Shown: positions 41,366 through 49,846, counted from the first letter of the stretch. The stretch is 64,000 bases of DNA from Clostridiales bacterium (GCA_019416455.1 DXXG01000028.1:124001-188000), one strand, 5' to 3'. Notes: generated from the letters alone by a model not told the origin. Numbers and translations: made by a program.

Positions 41366-43102
41366 TCAATAGCCCCGCTTCACGTAAGTGGTGTGGAGCA
41401 GTTCGTGAGCCTTGTGGCTGCCGGGAGCTCCCAGGAACTCCTCGTAGCACTTCTGGACCACAGGGTTCTGATGGCTCTTGCGCAGAGGCATGTTCTTATC
41501 CTGATCGTACAGGGCCTGAGCGCGCAGCTTCTTGATATCATAGAAGCTGTGGTTGGTAGAGCTCTGGATGGGCTGGCCGCCGCCGTTGACGCAGCCGCCG
41601 GGGCAGCACATGACCTCGATGAACTGATAGTCGGCCTCGCCGGAGCGGACCTTCTTCAGCAGAGCGTCGGCATTGGACAGGCCGCTGACAACAGCCACCT
41701 TCACGTCCATACCGGCCACCTTGTAAACAGCTTCCTTGAAGCCTTCGGTGCCGCGAACCTCGGTGAAGTCCACAGACTCCAGCTCCTTGCCTTCCAGGAT
41801 CTCAGCGGCAGTACGCAGAGCAGCTTCCATAACGCCGCCGGTAGCGCCGAAGATCACAGCGGCACCAGTAGACACACCCATAGCGTCGTCGAACTTCTCC
41901 TCGGGCAGACGGTCGAAGTTCAGCTGAGCCTTCTTGATCAGGCGGGCCAGCTCGCGGGTGGTGATGCTGATATCCACGTCGGGCAGGCCAGCGCCGTCCT
42001 CGTCCTCGCGCTGGATCTCGAACTTCTTGGCCACGCAGGGCATGACGGAAACGGAAACGATCTTCGTGGGATCGATGCCCTCTTTCTGAGCGTACCAGCT
42101 CTTGATGAGAGCGCCGGTCATGTTCTGAGGAGACTTGCAGGAGGACAGATTGTCCACCAGGTCGGGATAATAGTGCTCGCAGAACTTGACCCAGCCGGGA
42201 GAACAAGAAGTGATGATGGGCAGCTTGCCCCCATTCTTCACCCGGTCGATAAACTCGTTGGCTTCTTCCATGATGGTCATGTCAGCGCCAAAGTCGGTGT
42301 CGAACACCTTGTCGAAGCCCAGGCGGCGGAGAGCGGCGACCATCTTGCCCTCCACGTTGGTGCCGATGGGCAGGCCGAACTCTTCGCCCAGAGCAGCGCG
42401 CACAGCGGGAGCAGTCTGGACGATAACGATCTTCTCGGGATCGTTGATGGCGTCGATGACTTCCTGAGTGTTGTCCTTCTCGGTCAAAGCGCCGGTGGGG
42501 CAGCTGACGATGCACTGGCCGCAAGCCACGCAGGACACATCGCCCAGGGGCTTCTCAAAGGCGCAGCCGATCTCGGTGTCAAAACCACGGTTGTTGGCGC
42601 CGATGACGGAAACATGCTGGTTCTGGCAGGCGGCAACGCAGCGGCGGCACAGGATGCACTTGGCGTTGTTGCGCTCCAGATACAGCGTGGAATAATCTTT
42701 CTTGCCGGCGGGCAGAGAACCTTCAAAACGGTTTTCCACCTCGATGCCCATCTCATTGCACAGCTTCTGGAACTCACAGTTGCCGCTGCGCTCGCAGGAC
42801 AGACATTTCCGGTCGTGGACGGAAAGCAGCAGTTCCAGGGTCATCTTCCGGGACTCCTGAACCTTGGGGGTGTTGGTGAACACCTCCATGCCTTCGTTGA
42901 CAGGGTACACGCAAGCGGCCACCAGGGACCGGGCGCCCTTCACTTCCACCATGCACATACGACATGCGCCGATCTGGTTGATGTCTTTCAGGTAGCAGAG
43001 GGTGGGGATATCGATACCGGCGTAGCGGGCGGCTTCCAGGATGGTGGAATCCGCAGGCACTTCATAGGAAACGCCGTTGATTTTCACATTGACCTGTTCC
43101 AT
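41366..43102 (-). CDS. hydA: [FeFe] hydrogenase catalytic subunit HydA
   Basis: H2-forming or H2-consuming subunit of a cytoplasmic NAD-linked, possibly electron-bifurcating, hydrogenase, 578 residues. Domains in order: 2Fe-2S ferredoxin (CYLKDINQIGACRMC), His-ligated 4Fe-4S (HDRKCLSCERSGNC), two 4Fe-4S clusters (CILCRRCVAAC and CVACGQCIVSCP), the H domain with TSCSPGW near residue 305, MPCVAKKFE and EVMCCPGGCVNGGGQP, and the small-subunit-like C-terminus. The first H-cluster motif has Ser where clostridial CpI has a second Cys. It follows hydB by 17 nt. Confidence 0.95.
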   Translation of the reverse strand: MEQVNVKINGVSYEVPADSTILEAARYAGIDIPTLCYLKDINQIGACRMCMVEVKGARSLVAACVYPVNEGMEVFTNTPKVQESRKMTLELLLSVHDRKCLSCERSGNCEFQKLCNEMGIEVENRFEGSLPAGKKDYSTLYLERNNAKCILCRRCVAACQNQHVSVIGANNRGFDTEIGCAFEKPLGDVSCVACGQCIVSCPTGALTEKDNTQEVIDAINDPEKIVIVQTAPAVRAALGEEFGLPIGTNVEGKMVAALRRLGFDKVFDTDFGADMTIMEEANEFIDRVKNGGKLPIITSCSPGWVKFCEHYYPDLVDNLSSCKSPQNMTGALIKSWYAQKEGIDPTKIVSVSVMPCVAKKFEIQREDEDGAGLPDVDISITTRELARLIKKAQLNFDRLPEEKFDDAMGVSTGAAVIFGATGGVMEAALRTAAEILEGKELESVDFTEVRGTEGFKEAVYKVAGMDVKVAVVSGLSNADALLKKVRSGEADYQFIEVMCCPGGCVNGGGQPIQSSTNHSFYDIKKLRAQALYDQDKNMPLRKSHQNPVVQKCYEEFLGAPGSHKAHELLHTTYVKRGY

Positions 43103-43119
43103 GTTCGCACACTCCTTTC

Positions 43120-44910
43120 TTATTTTCTCACCACAGCGCCGAACTTACACTTCTCCATGCAGACGCCGCACTTGATGCACTTGGTGGTGTCGATGACATG
43201 GGGCTGCTTCACAGAGCCGGTAATAGCGCCCACCGGGCAGTTACGTGCGCACAGTGTGCAGCCCTTACACTTGTCTGCCTCGATGGAGTAGTTGGTGAGG
43301 GCCTTGCAGGCGCCGGCGGGGCAGCGGTGCTCCACCACATGGGCCTCATACTCGTCGCGATAATATTTGAGTGTGGAAAGCACAGGGTTGGGCGCGGTCT
43401 GACCCAGGCCGCACAGGGAGTTCTCCTTGATGTAGTAGCACAGCTCCTCCATCTTGTCGATGTCCTCCAAGGTGCCGTTGCCGGAGGTGATCTTGTTCAG
43501 GATCTCCAGCAGGCGCTTGGTGCCAACACGGCAGGGAGTACATTTGCCGCAGGACTCATCCACGGTGAACTCCAGGAAGAACTTGGCGATATCCACCATA
43601 CAGGTGGTCTCGTCCATAACGATCAGGCCGCCGGAACCCATCATGGAGCCGATGGCGATCAGGTTATCATAGTCGATGGGGGTGTCGATCAGCTTGGCAG
43701 GAATGCAGCCACCGGAAGGACCGCCGGTCTGAGCAGCCTTGAAGGTGTGGTTGCCGGGCACGCCGCCGCCGATCTCCTCCACCACTTCCCGCAGGGTGGT
43801 GCCCATGGGAACTTCCACCAGGCCGGTGTTGGTGATCTTGCCGCCCAGAGCGAACACCTTGGTGCCGGGAGACTTCTCGGTGCCGATGGAACGGAACCAA
43901 TCCGCGCCCTTCAGGATGATCTGAGGAATGTTGGCGTAGGTCTCCACGTTGTTCAGAACGGTGGGCACGCCGAACAGGCCCTTCACAGCCGGGAAGGGAG
44001 GACGCACACGAGGCTCGCCGCGCTTGCCCTCGATGGAGGTCATCAGAGCGGTTTCCTCGCCGCACACGAAAGCGCCGGCGCCCAGACGGATGTCGATATC
44101 AAAATCAAAGCCGGAATCGAAGATGTTCTTGCCCAGCAGGCCGTATTCACGAGCCTGGTCGATGGCGATCTGCAAACGCTTCACGGCGATGGGATATTCA
44201 GCACGGATGTAAATATAGCCCTGGTTGGCACCGATGGCGTAACCAGCAATAGCCATAGCTTCCAGCACGCTGTGGGGGTCGCCTTCCAGAACGGAACGGT
44301 CCATGAACGCGCCGGGGTCGCCTTCGTCGGCGTTGCAGCAGGCGTACTTCTGCTCAGCTTTATTGGCGGCTGCGAACTGCCACTTGCGGCCGGTGGGGAA
44401 ACCAGCGCCGCCGCGGCCACGCAGACCAGAAGCCAGCACCAGGTCGATAACTTCCTGAGGAGTCATCTCGGTGAGCACCTTGCCCAGAGCGGCGTAGCCG
44501 TCCTGTGCGATGTACTCGTCGATGTTCTCAGGGTTGATGACGCCGCAGTTGCGCAGAGCGATACGCATCTGCTTGGCGTAGAAAGTAGTCTCATTCAGAG
44601 ACTTGGTGGTGTTGTCGTCCACCACAGTCTCTTGGTACAGCAGACGCTTAACGATACGGCCTTTCAGCAGATGCTCGGAGACGATCTCCGGCACATCCTC
44701 CACGGTGACACGGCTGTAAAAAGCGCCTTCCGGATAGACCACCATGATGGGGCCCAAAGCGCACAGGCCAAAGCAGCCGGTGCGAATGACGTTCACTTCT
44801 TTTTCAAGGCCCTGGGCTTTGATCTCTTCCTTCAGTTTTTCGATAATCTGCTCGCTGTTGGAGGACGTACATCCCGTACCTCCGCAGACCAGCACGTTTG
44901 AACGAAACAT
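43120..44910 (-). CDS. hydB: NAD-linked hydrogenase subunit HydB (NuoF-like)
   Basis: FMN and iron-sulfur subunit that exchanges electrons with NAD(H), 596 residues. It begins with a thioredoxin-like 2Fe-2S domain (CGGTGCTSSNS and GCFGLCALGP), followed by the NuoF core (SGLRGRGGAGFPTGRKW and the NADH-site CNADEGDPGAFMDR), the SLBB domain, and the N3-type cluster (ESCGKCTPCRVGTKRL). It ends with a C-terminal ferredoxin with two 4Fe-4S clusters (CKGCTLCARNCP and CIKCGVCMEKC). The order matches HydB of trimeric [FeFe] hydrogenases. Confidence 0.95.
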   Translation of the reverse strand: MFRSNVLVCGGTGCTSSNSEQIIEKLKEEIKAQGLEKEVNVIRTGCFGLCALGPIMVVYPEGAFYSRVTVEDVPEIVSEHLLKGRIVKRLLYQETVVDDNTTKSLNETTFYAKQMRIALRNCGVINPENIDEYIAQDGYAALGKVLTEMTPQEVIDLVLASGLRGRGGAGFPTGRKWQFAAANKAEQKYACCNADEGDPGAFMDRSVLEGDPHSVLEAMAIAGYAIGANQGYIYIRAEYPIAVKRLQIAIDQAREYGLLGKNIFDSGFDFDIDIRLGAGAFVCGEETALMTSIEGKRGEPRVRPPFPAVKGLFGVPTVLNNVETYANIPQIILKGADWFRSIGTEKSPGTKVFALGGKITNTGLVEVPMGTTLREVVEEIGGGVPGNHTFKAAQTGGPSGGCIPAKLIDTPIDYDNLIAIGSMMGSGGLIVMDETTCMVDIAKFFLEFTVDESCGKCTPCRVGTKRLLEILNKITSGNGTLEDIDKMEELCYYIKENSLCGLGQTAPNPVLSTLKYYRDEYEAHVVEHRCPAGACKALTNYSIEADKCKGCTLCARNCPVGAITGSVKQPHVIDTTKCIKCGVCMEKCKFGAVVRK

Positions 44911-44925
44911 TCTTTTCCCTCCTTA

Positions 44926-45306
44926 TTATTTGGCTCCGATGGCATTGGCTCCAATGGTGTACTCCGATACCACATTGCCGTTCACAAGGTGGTCGTTCAC
45001 AACTCTGAGGGCCTTTTCAGGGGTCATCTTCACATAGGTGACCTTCTCATGGCCGGGAGTGATCACTTCCACGACAGGCTCATACTGGCAGATGCCGATG
45101 CAGCCGGTCTGGGTGACCATCACGTCCTGCAGGCCGCGCTTGGCGACCTCTTCCACAAAAGCGTTCAATACGGGACGGGCGCCGGCGGCGATGCCGCAGG
45201 TGGCCATGCCCACCAAAACTCGGGTACCGGCCTCAGCGTTTTCACGCAGAGTGACGGAAGCCCGGGTCTTATCGCGAATTGCCTGAAGTTCCGCTAACGA
45301 TTTCAT
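44926..45306 (-). CDS. Thioredoxin-like [2Fe-2S] ferredoxin
   Basis: A 126-residue protein related to NuoE-type and clostridial (2Fe-2S) ferredoxins: MATCGIAAGARPVLNAFVEE, then TQTGCIGICQYEPVVEV, with the C-x-C-type ligands. Its start at 45306 (MKSLAELQAIRD) has GGAAAGGA upstream; the longer frame to 45420 overlaps the ATPase gene and is rejected. It sits between the kinase-like ATPase and hydB in the enzyme block and may be an extra electron carrier. Confidence 0.85.
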   Translation of the reverse strand: MKSLAELQAIRDKTRASVTLRENAEAGTRVLVGMATCGIAAGARPVLNAFVEEVAKRGLQDVMVTQTGCIGICQYEPVVEVITPGHEKVTYVKMTPEKALRVVNDHLVNGNVVSEYTIGANAIGAK

Positions 45307-45344
45307 GCTTGACCAATCCTTTCCGTTCAAGTTGGATACCGTGA

Positions 45345-45932
45345 TCACACGGTTTGCGTTTCGGTTGTTGAGCTTTGAAAAAGTTCCGCCGTCTGCTCGC
45401 TCAAGTAGTCCTTGATCCAAAGCACCACGTCCGGAGTATCCAGAGGTACCTCCTCCCCCAGCACCTCCCGGAGCTCGGCGGTCTTTAAGGCGAATTCCCG
45501 GCGCTGCCCATCGTTCGTCAGGAGCACCCGGTGGAATATGAAGTCCAAGTTGGGGTTGCAGGAAATGAGCAGCTGCACCGTGCCGTTGATGTCCCCCAGG
45601 GGGATCATATCCACGCTGGACGGTTTGAACACGGCGGTGAGAGTAGTCCCCACTCCCAACTGGGAATCGATCTGAAAGCTGCCTCCGGTCATTTCCGCTT
45701 CCATTTTAAAAAGCGGCACACCCAGTCCTACGCTTCGCGTGGTGCGTGTGGTGTAGAAGGGATCGATCACCTTCTGGACCGTCTCCGGGGACATGCCCTT
45801 CCCGTTGTCCTCCACCGAAATGGAGAGCGTATCTCCCGGCTGGTCCTCCACCACCGTCAAGGTGATGAGAGACGCCCCCGCGGAGATGGAATTCTGGGCG
45901 ATGTCCATCACGTTGAGAGAAAGCTCACGCAT
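45345..45932 (-). CDS. Histidine-kinase-like ATPase without phosphoacceptor domain
   Basis: A 195-residue protein with a GHKL ATP-binding fold: N box NVMDIAQNSISAGAS, G1 VEDNGKGMSPE, F box DPFYTTRTTR and G2 VGLGVPLF. There is no membrane segment, no sensor domain and no phosphoacceptor His region, so it is only the catalytic half of a kinase. The C-terminal 70 residues are unrecognised. Such genes are known in clostridial and Thermotoga-type hydrogenase clusters; its target is unknown. It lies 6 nt after hydC. Confidence 0.82.
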   Translation of the reverse strand: MRELSLNVMDIAQNSISAGASLITLTVVEDQPGDTLSISVEDNGKGMSPETVQKVIDPFYTTRTTRSVGLGVPLFKMEAEMTGGSFQIDSQLGVGTTLTAVFKPSSVDMIPLGDINGTVQLLISCNPNLDFIFHRVLLTNDGQRREFALKTAELREVLGEEVPLDTPDVVLWIKDYLSEQTAELFQSSTTETQTV

Positions 45933-45938
45933 GTTGTT

Positions 45939-46436
45939 TTACGCCATGTACTGCGCCAAAATGGAGTCTACGTCCTCGGGAACGAGACGGCCGTACACTT
46001 CGTCGTTCACGGTCATGACAGGGGCCAGGCCGCAGGCGCCGATGCAGCGGCAGGCGGTCAAGGAGAACAACCCGTCTTCCGTACATTCCTCAGGCTGGAT
46101 GCCCAACTTCTGGGTGATGCGCTCCAGCACCTTGTCGGCGCCTTTCACGTAGCAGGCAGTACCCAGACATACGGAGATGTGGTTGCGGCCCTTGGGGGTA
46201 AGGGCGAACTGGGAATAGAAGGTGGACACGCCGTACACTTCTTCCAGAGAGACGTCCAAGCCCTTGGCGATCTTCTCCTGCACCTCAATGGGCAGGTAGC
46301 CATAGATTTCCTGGGCCTGATGGAGCGCCGGCATGACCGCGCCCTTCTGGCCTTTCAGGCTTTCGATGACCGCATCGAGCTTCTGGGCCTGCTCGGGAGT
46401 ATCATGAAACGGCAAATTACTGATACGCTTTTGCAT
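45939..46436 (-). CDS. hydC: NAD-linked hydrogenase subunit HydC (NuoE-like)
   Basis: The 2Fe-2S subunit of the trimeric hydrogenase, 166 residues. It has the NuoE form: AVMPALHQAQEIYGYLPIEV, YGVSTFYSQFALTPKGR, and the ligands CLGTACYVKGAD with LTACRCIGACGLAPV. The start is ATG 46436 with TTGGGAGGAAAAACC upstream. It is the first gene of the enzyme block, behind a 200-nt AT-rich gap with a candidate promoter and operator. Confidence 0.93.
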   Translation of the reverse strand: MQKRISNLPFHDTPEQAQKLDAVIESLKGQKGAVMPALHQAQEIYGYLPIEVQEKIAKGLDVSLEEVYGVSTFYSQFALTPKGRNHISVCLGTACYVKGADKVLERITQKLGIQPEECTEDGLFSLTACRCIGACGLAPVMTVNDEVYGRLVPEDVDSILAQYMA

Positions 46437-46495
46437 GGTTTTTCCTCCCAATATATTGTAGGATTTTAAATTTTGCCCTATAGCGGGACACAAAA

Positions 46496-46540
46496 CCCCG
46501 CCGGAAAAGCATCACAGATAATATAGCAAAACCGGCGGGG
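46496..46540 (-). terminator. Hairpin between the regulatory and enzyme blocks
   Basis: CCCCGCCGG and CCGGCGGGG form a 9-bp stem with a 27-nt loop, followed by TTTTG on the minus strand. It could end the regulatory transcript or act as an attenuator in the hydC leader. Confidence 0.5.
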
Positions 46541-46551
46541 CTTATAATTCT

Positions 46552-46592
46552 ATTTTAGAAATAAAACAACCAGACTAGCAAATTCTTGCTAG
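46552..46592 (-). promoter_or_regulatory. Candidate hydC promoter overlapped by an inverted repeat
   Basis: An 18-bp inverted repeat CTAGCAA-n4-TTGCTAG lies at 46575-46592. Its TTGCTA half is 18 nt from TAAAAT (46552-46557), a possible -35/-10 pair. A TTGACA (46598-46603) just outside lacks a good -10. The 7-4-7 spacing is that of redox-regulator Rex sites, but the bases differ from the TTGTTAA-n4-TTAACAA consensus. Confidence 0.45.
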
Positions 46593-46642
46593 AAAATTGT
46601 CAATATCCCAGTAATAATTGTTATAATATCGATATATGGATA

Positions 46643-47362
46643 TCAATATTTTCCTCTAACCGCGTCCAACACGGCCGAAATGGACTTGTCAGGCAGAGCC
46701 ACTGTCCAAGGTTCCCCGGCCAGGGTCTCCAGGTAGTGGGAGTCCGAACTGCGGAAGATTTTCAAGCCCTCCAATTCCGGATGGAACTCTCGAAAAGCTT
46801 CCAGGTCGCAGTCCCTTGTAACCTCTGCCGCAGTGAAACCCGCTTCCGGCGGGATGGCACCCAAAGAAGCGATCACACTGTATGAATCCTTATTCACGTG
46901 AGCGGGAAACGCCGCTCCGCCGTATTCCGCTGTCAGCGACGCCACCTGGTCCACACTGATGAAGGAGGACACCAAAAGGAGATTCTCCTCCTCCCCCACC
47001 TGCTCGTCCTCCCCGTTGAGAATCCTCTGGTCTCCGAAGATCTCTGGCCGGTTAGGCACGTGGGGCATGTGATCGTAGACATAGCGGTCAAAAGCCAAGG
47101 CGCCTTCCAGCGTCTCGAACAGGCAGACCACGTGGGCTTCTTCTGAAGTGCAAAGCTCCATGCCCGGTATGACCAGCAACCCGTACCGTTCTCCCGCTTC
47201 CACAGCGGCAGGAGTGTTGCGGCAGGTGTTGTGGTCGGTAAGTGCCAGGATCTCGCAGCCGGAAAGTAAAGCCATCTGCACCAGGTTATTGGGCGTCATG
47301 TCATTGTCGCCGCAAGGTGACAGGCAGGAATGAACATGGAAATCATATGGATACCGGTTCAT
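46643..47362 (-). CDS. PHP-domain phosphoesterase-like protein
   Basis: A 239-residue PHP protein (polymerase and histidinol phosphatase fold). Metal-site motifs are DFHVHSCLSPCG near the start, LTDHNTCRN and IPGMELCTSEEAHV, with FPAHVNKDSY and SSDSHYLE later, so the trinuclear site seems intact. PHP proteins are a regular member of clostridial hydrogenase clusters with DRTGG and sensory hydrogenase genes, role unknown. The ATG overlaps the DRTGG gene stop (ATGA). Confidence 0.85.
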   Translation of the reverse strand: MNRYPYDFHVHSCLSPCGDNDMTPNNLVQMALLSGCEILALTDHNTCRNTPAAVEAGERYGLLVIPGMELCTSEEAHVVCLFETLEGALAFDRYVYDHMPHVPNRPEIFGDQRILNGEDEQVGEEENLLLVSSFISVDQVASLTAEYGGAAFPAHVNKDSYSVIASLGAIPPEAGFTAAEVTRDCDLEAFREFHPELEGLKIFRSSDSHYLETLAGEPWTVALPDKSISAVLDAVRGKY

Positions 47363-47691
47363 TTCAGTCGCTCATAGACCTGCACAGCAGTGTCGTAGCT
47401 GTTTGCCGCGCACCCATATACTGGGATCCCCTGCATCTCCGCTTTTTGAGCGGCGTCCTTGTCCAGGGTGGCGTTTTCCGTCAGAACGATGCAGCTCACG
47501 TCCGTAAGGGTCGCCACGGCAATGGCGTTCACGTTCCCCATGACGGTGATCCACACATTTCCGGACTGTGCCCGAGCCATCACCCAGCTGAGCAGGTCCC
47601 CTATGTAGCAGCCGTCGATTTGATTATCCTCTCCTTCCGCTCCTGCCAGCAGAGTCCAGCCCAGAGCAGCGGCCATTTCCTTTACAGTCAT
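47359..47691 (-). CDS. DRTGG-domain protein, second copy
   Basis: A 110-residue DRTGG-like protein (MTVKEMAAALGWTLLAGAEG). The core GCYIGDLLSWVMARAQSGNVWITVMGN (given in outline) matches the family, which in other proteins sits between CBS and phosphotransacetylase domains. The start is taken at 47691; a longer frame to 47718 overlaps the upstream gene. It is paralogous in fold to the first DRTGG gene of the locus. A signalling role with the neighbouring ATPases is an inference. Confidence 0.78.
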   Translation of the reverse strand: MTVKEMAAALGWTLLAGAEGEDNQIDGCYIGDLLSWVMARAQSGNVWITVMGNVNAIAVATLTDVSCIVLTENATLDKDAAQKAEMQGIPVYGCAANSYDTAVQVYERLK

Positions 47692-49019
47692 TCCTCGTTC
47701 TCCTCCTTCCCGTCCCATTCCTCAGCGGAAAAACGCCCCATGCTCTTTTCCAACTCTGTGAGCGTGCTGGCCACCTTTTTCATCCGCTTCCGGTAGACAA
47801 AGATACATTCTGTATCCTTGCAGATGCCCTTCACCACGTCCTCGGCGAACGCCCGGCAGTTGGGTGCCCCGCAGGCGCCGCAGTCAAGACCGGGGAATTC
47901 CTGCTCGATCTCGTCGATCTTCAGCATCATCTGCATGGCCTCTTTCAGGTCGCTGGAAAGGGTGAGCACATTGGAGAATTCCAGATCTTCCTCCCATTCC
48001 ATCACCTGGGGGATGGGTCCACCCTTTAAATGGTTCTGAGACACAGGCAGATATTTCCGCAGCCGCTGGATCCGAGCCTTGGCCACGTAGGGATTCTCTA
48101 CGCAGAGCACTCCTCCCACGCAGCCGCCAGCACAAGCGTTCAGCTCGATAAAATCCAGCTCGCCGATGCGCTCGTCTTCGATTTCTTCCAGCACCCGGAT
48201 CACGTTTTCAATGCCGTCCGCGGCCAGGTATTTCTCGTTAAGCAGAGCCGCCGCCTCGCCTCCGCTGGTGGACCAGCCTACTCCGATGATTCCGGAGATA
48301 GACAAAGGTTCTACCGTTTTCAGGTGATCCATCTTGTGGGAAAGCTCGGGGAACACCTCGCTGATGGCGATGGCCCCGTCTACCATAGACTTTTCGATGC
48401 CCAAAGGCATTTTGATATCCGTCACCTTGGCGGGACAAGGAGTGAGGAAAAAGCAGCCGATCTGCTCCGGGGGCAGTCCGGTCTTTTCCACTGCCTCTTG
48501 TTTCGCCATGGCTGCCGCTGTCTCCATGGGAGACTTCAAAGGCAGCACATGGTCGCACAGGTCCGGGAAACGCACCCGGATCAACCGCACCACGGCAGGG
48601 CAAGCTGAGCTGATGACAGGCCGTTTCAAAGCGCCGGAATCCATCAGCTTGCGGGTGGCCTCGCTGACCAGCTCCGCGGCACGGGAGACCTCGAACACGT
48701 CGTCGAAACCCATCTCCTTTAAGCCGGTGAGCACATAGTCGATATCGTCCAGATTGTTGAACTGCCCGTAAAGAGCCGGTGCGGGCAGCGCGATAGTATA
48801 AGTAAAGTCATTGAGCTTGGAAAGATGGCTGTGTCTGGCCCGCTTGGCGTGATGGGGACAGATACGGATGCACTCCCCGCAGTCGATGCATCGCTCAGAA
48901 GCGATGACCGCCTTGCCTCCCCGGACTCGGATAGCCTCGGTGGGACAGCGTTTGATGCAGTTGGTACAGCCCACGCATTTTTCCTCGTTCAATGTGACGG
49001 AATGATAAAATTCAGCCAC
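47688..49019 (-). CDS. Sensory-type [FeFe] hydrogenase (HydS-like)
   Basis: A 443-residue protein with two N-terminal 4Fe-4S clusters (CVGCTNCIKRCP at 15-26, CIDCGECIRICP at 44-55), then an H-cluster-like domain and a C-terminal Fe-S domain (CGACGAPNC, 380-388). H-domain cysteines are kept at C140 (SSACP), C195 (TPCPAK), C296 and C300 (NACAGGC). The neighbouring L1 Cys, the proton relay in active enzymes, is Ala139, as reported for sensory HydS. No PAS domain is present. Start is GTG with GGGAGG upstream. I infer a sensor of H2 or redox state. Confidence 0.8.
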   Translation of the reverse strand: MAEFYHSVTLNEEKCVGCTNCIKRCPTEAIRVRGGKAVIASERCIDCGECIRICPHHAKRARHSHLSKLNDFTYTIALPAPALYGQFNNLDDIDYVLTGLKEMGFDDVFEVSRAAELVSEATRKLMDSGALKRPVISSACPAVVRLIRVRFPDLCDHVLPLKSPMETAAAMAKQEAVEKTGLPPEQIGCFFLTPCPAKVTDIKMPLGIEKSMVDGAIAISEVFPELSHKMDHLKTVEPLSISGIIGVGWSTSGGEAAALLNEKYLAADGIENVIRVLEEIEDERIGELDFIELNACAGGCVGGVLCVENPYVAKARIQRLRKYLPVSQNHLKGGPIPQVMEWEEDLEFSNVLTLSSDLKEAMQMMLKIDEIEQEFPGLDCGACGAPNCRAFAEDVVKGICKDTECIFVYRKRMKKVASTLTELEKSMGRFSAEEWDGKEENEE

Positions 49020-49058
49020 GTTCGCGTACCTCCCTCGACAGCGCAGGAGGGCTTTGCG

Positions 49059-49499
49059 CTATCTTCCTTCCTCTTTTCTGCCGGGAAACACCGTCATGCG
49101 CACTGAGGTTCCCTCTCCCACGACAGAATCGATGGTCATTTCATCGGTGTATTTTTTCATGTTGGGCAGACCCATGCCCGCGCCAAACCCAAGCGCCCGC
49201 ACATTGTCCGGGGCGGTAGACCATCCAGCCTGCATGGCCTGGTCCACGTCGGCGATGCCGGGGCCATGGTCCTGAAGCAGGATATCCACTCGGTCCGGGT
49301 CAATATCCACAATGGCCTCCCCGCCTCCCGCGTGGATGACCATATTGATCTCCCCTTCATACATGGCAATGGAGACACGGCGCACAGCGTCCGGTTCATA
49401 GCCCAGCTTTTTCAGCTTGTGCTTTACGTCTCCGGAAGCCTCCCCCGCCCGGGTAAAATCGTCTCCCGGTACCTGGTAAGTTAAATGAAGCATGCTCAT
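49059..49499 (-). CDS. RsbW-like anti-sigma/ATP-binding protein
   Basis: A 146-residue GHKL ATPase of the serine-kinase, anti-sigma-factor type. It has RRVSIAMYEGEINMVIHAGG (N box), LQDHGPGI (G1) and LGFGAGMGLPNMKKY (G2). It overlaps the DRTGG gene stop by 4 nt and is followed by the HydS-like gene. In this setting a kinase linked to the sensory hydrogenase is more likely than a general stress anti-sigma factor; no sigma factor gene is nearby. Confidence 0.82.
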   Translation of the reverse strand: MSMLHLTYQVPGDDFTRAGEASGDVKHKLKKLGYEPDAVRRVSIAMYEGEINMVIHAGGGEAIVDIDPDRVDILLQDHGPGIADVDQAMQAGWSTAPDNVRALGFGAGMGLPNMKKYTDEMTIDSVVGEGTSVRMTVFPGRKEEGR

Positions 49500-49846
49500 T
49501 TGATCTCACAGCCTCCCCGAAGCCCATTGGAATAAAGCAGACCGCACGCCGTAAACATCCGGTAGGGAGACGCCAACACGGTGATCTCCTTCTGCCTGGC
49601 AAGGGCTACCACATTGGGGTCGATGTTCTTCCCCCGGACAAACACGATACAGTGCATATCCATCATCTCAGCGGTACGCACCACCTGGGGGTTCATCAGC
49701 CCGGTAAGCAGCACGGACTGGTCCTTGACGAAAGCCAGCACGTCACTCATCATGTCGCTGCCACAGGCGGTCTTTACCTCTTCTTCCATGTTGCCCTCGT
49801 TGAGCACCTCACATTTCAGGATGTCCACAATATCCTTTACTTTCAT
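49496..49846 (-). CDS. DRTGG-domain protein, first copy
   Basis: A 116-residue DRTGG protein opening the hydrogenase regulatory block. The start is ATG 49846 (MKVKDIVDILKCEVL) with ATAGGAGGAACATTT upstream; the longer frame to 49981 runs into the leader. The core CGSDMMSDVLAFVKDQSVLLTG (outlined) and VVALARQKEITVLASPYRMF match the family. It is coupled by a 4-nt overlap to the RsbW-like gene. Confidence 0.8.
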   Translation of the reverse strand: MKVKDIVDILKCEVLNEGNMEEEVKTACGSDMMSDVLAFVKDQSVLLTGLMNPQVVRTAEMMDMHCIVFVRGKNIDPNVVALARQKEITVLASPYRMFTACGLLYSNGLRGGCEIK

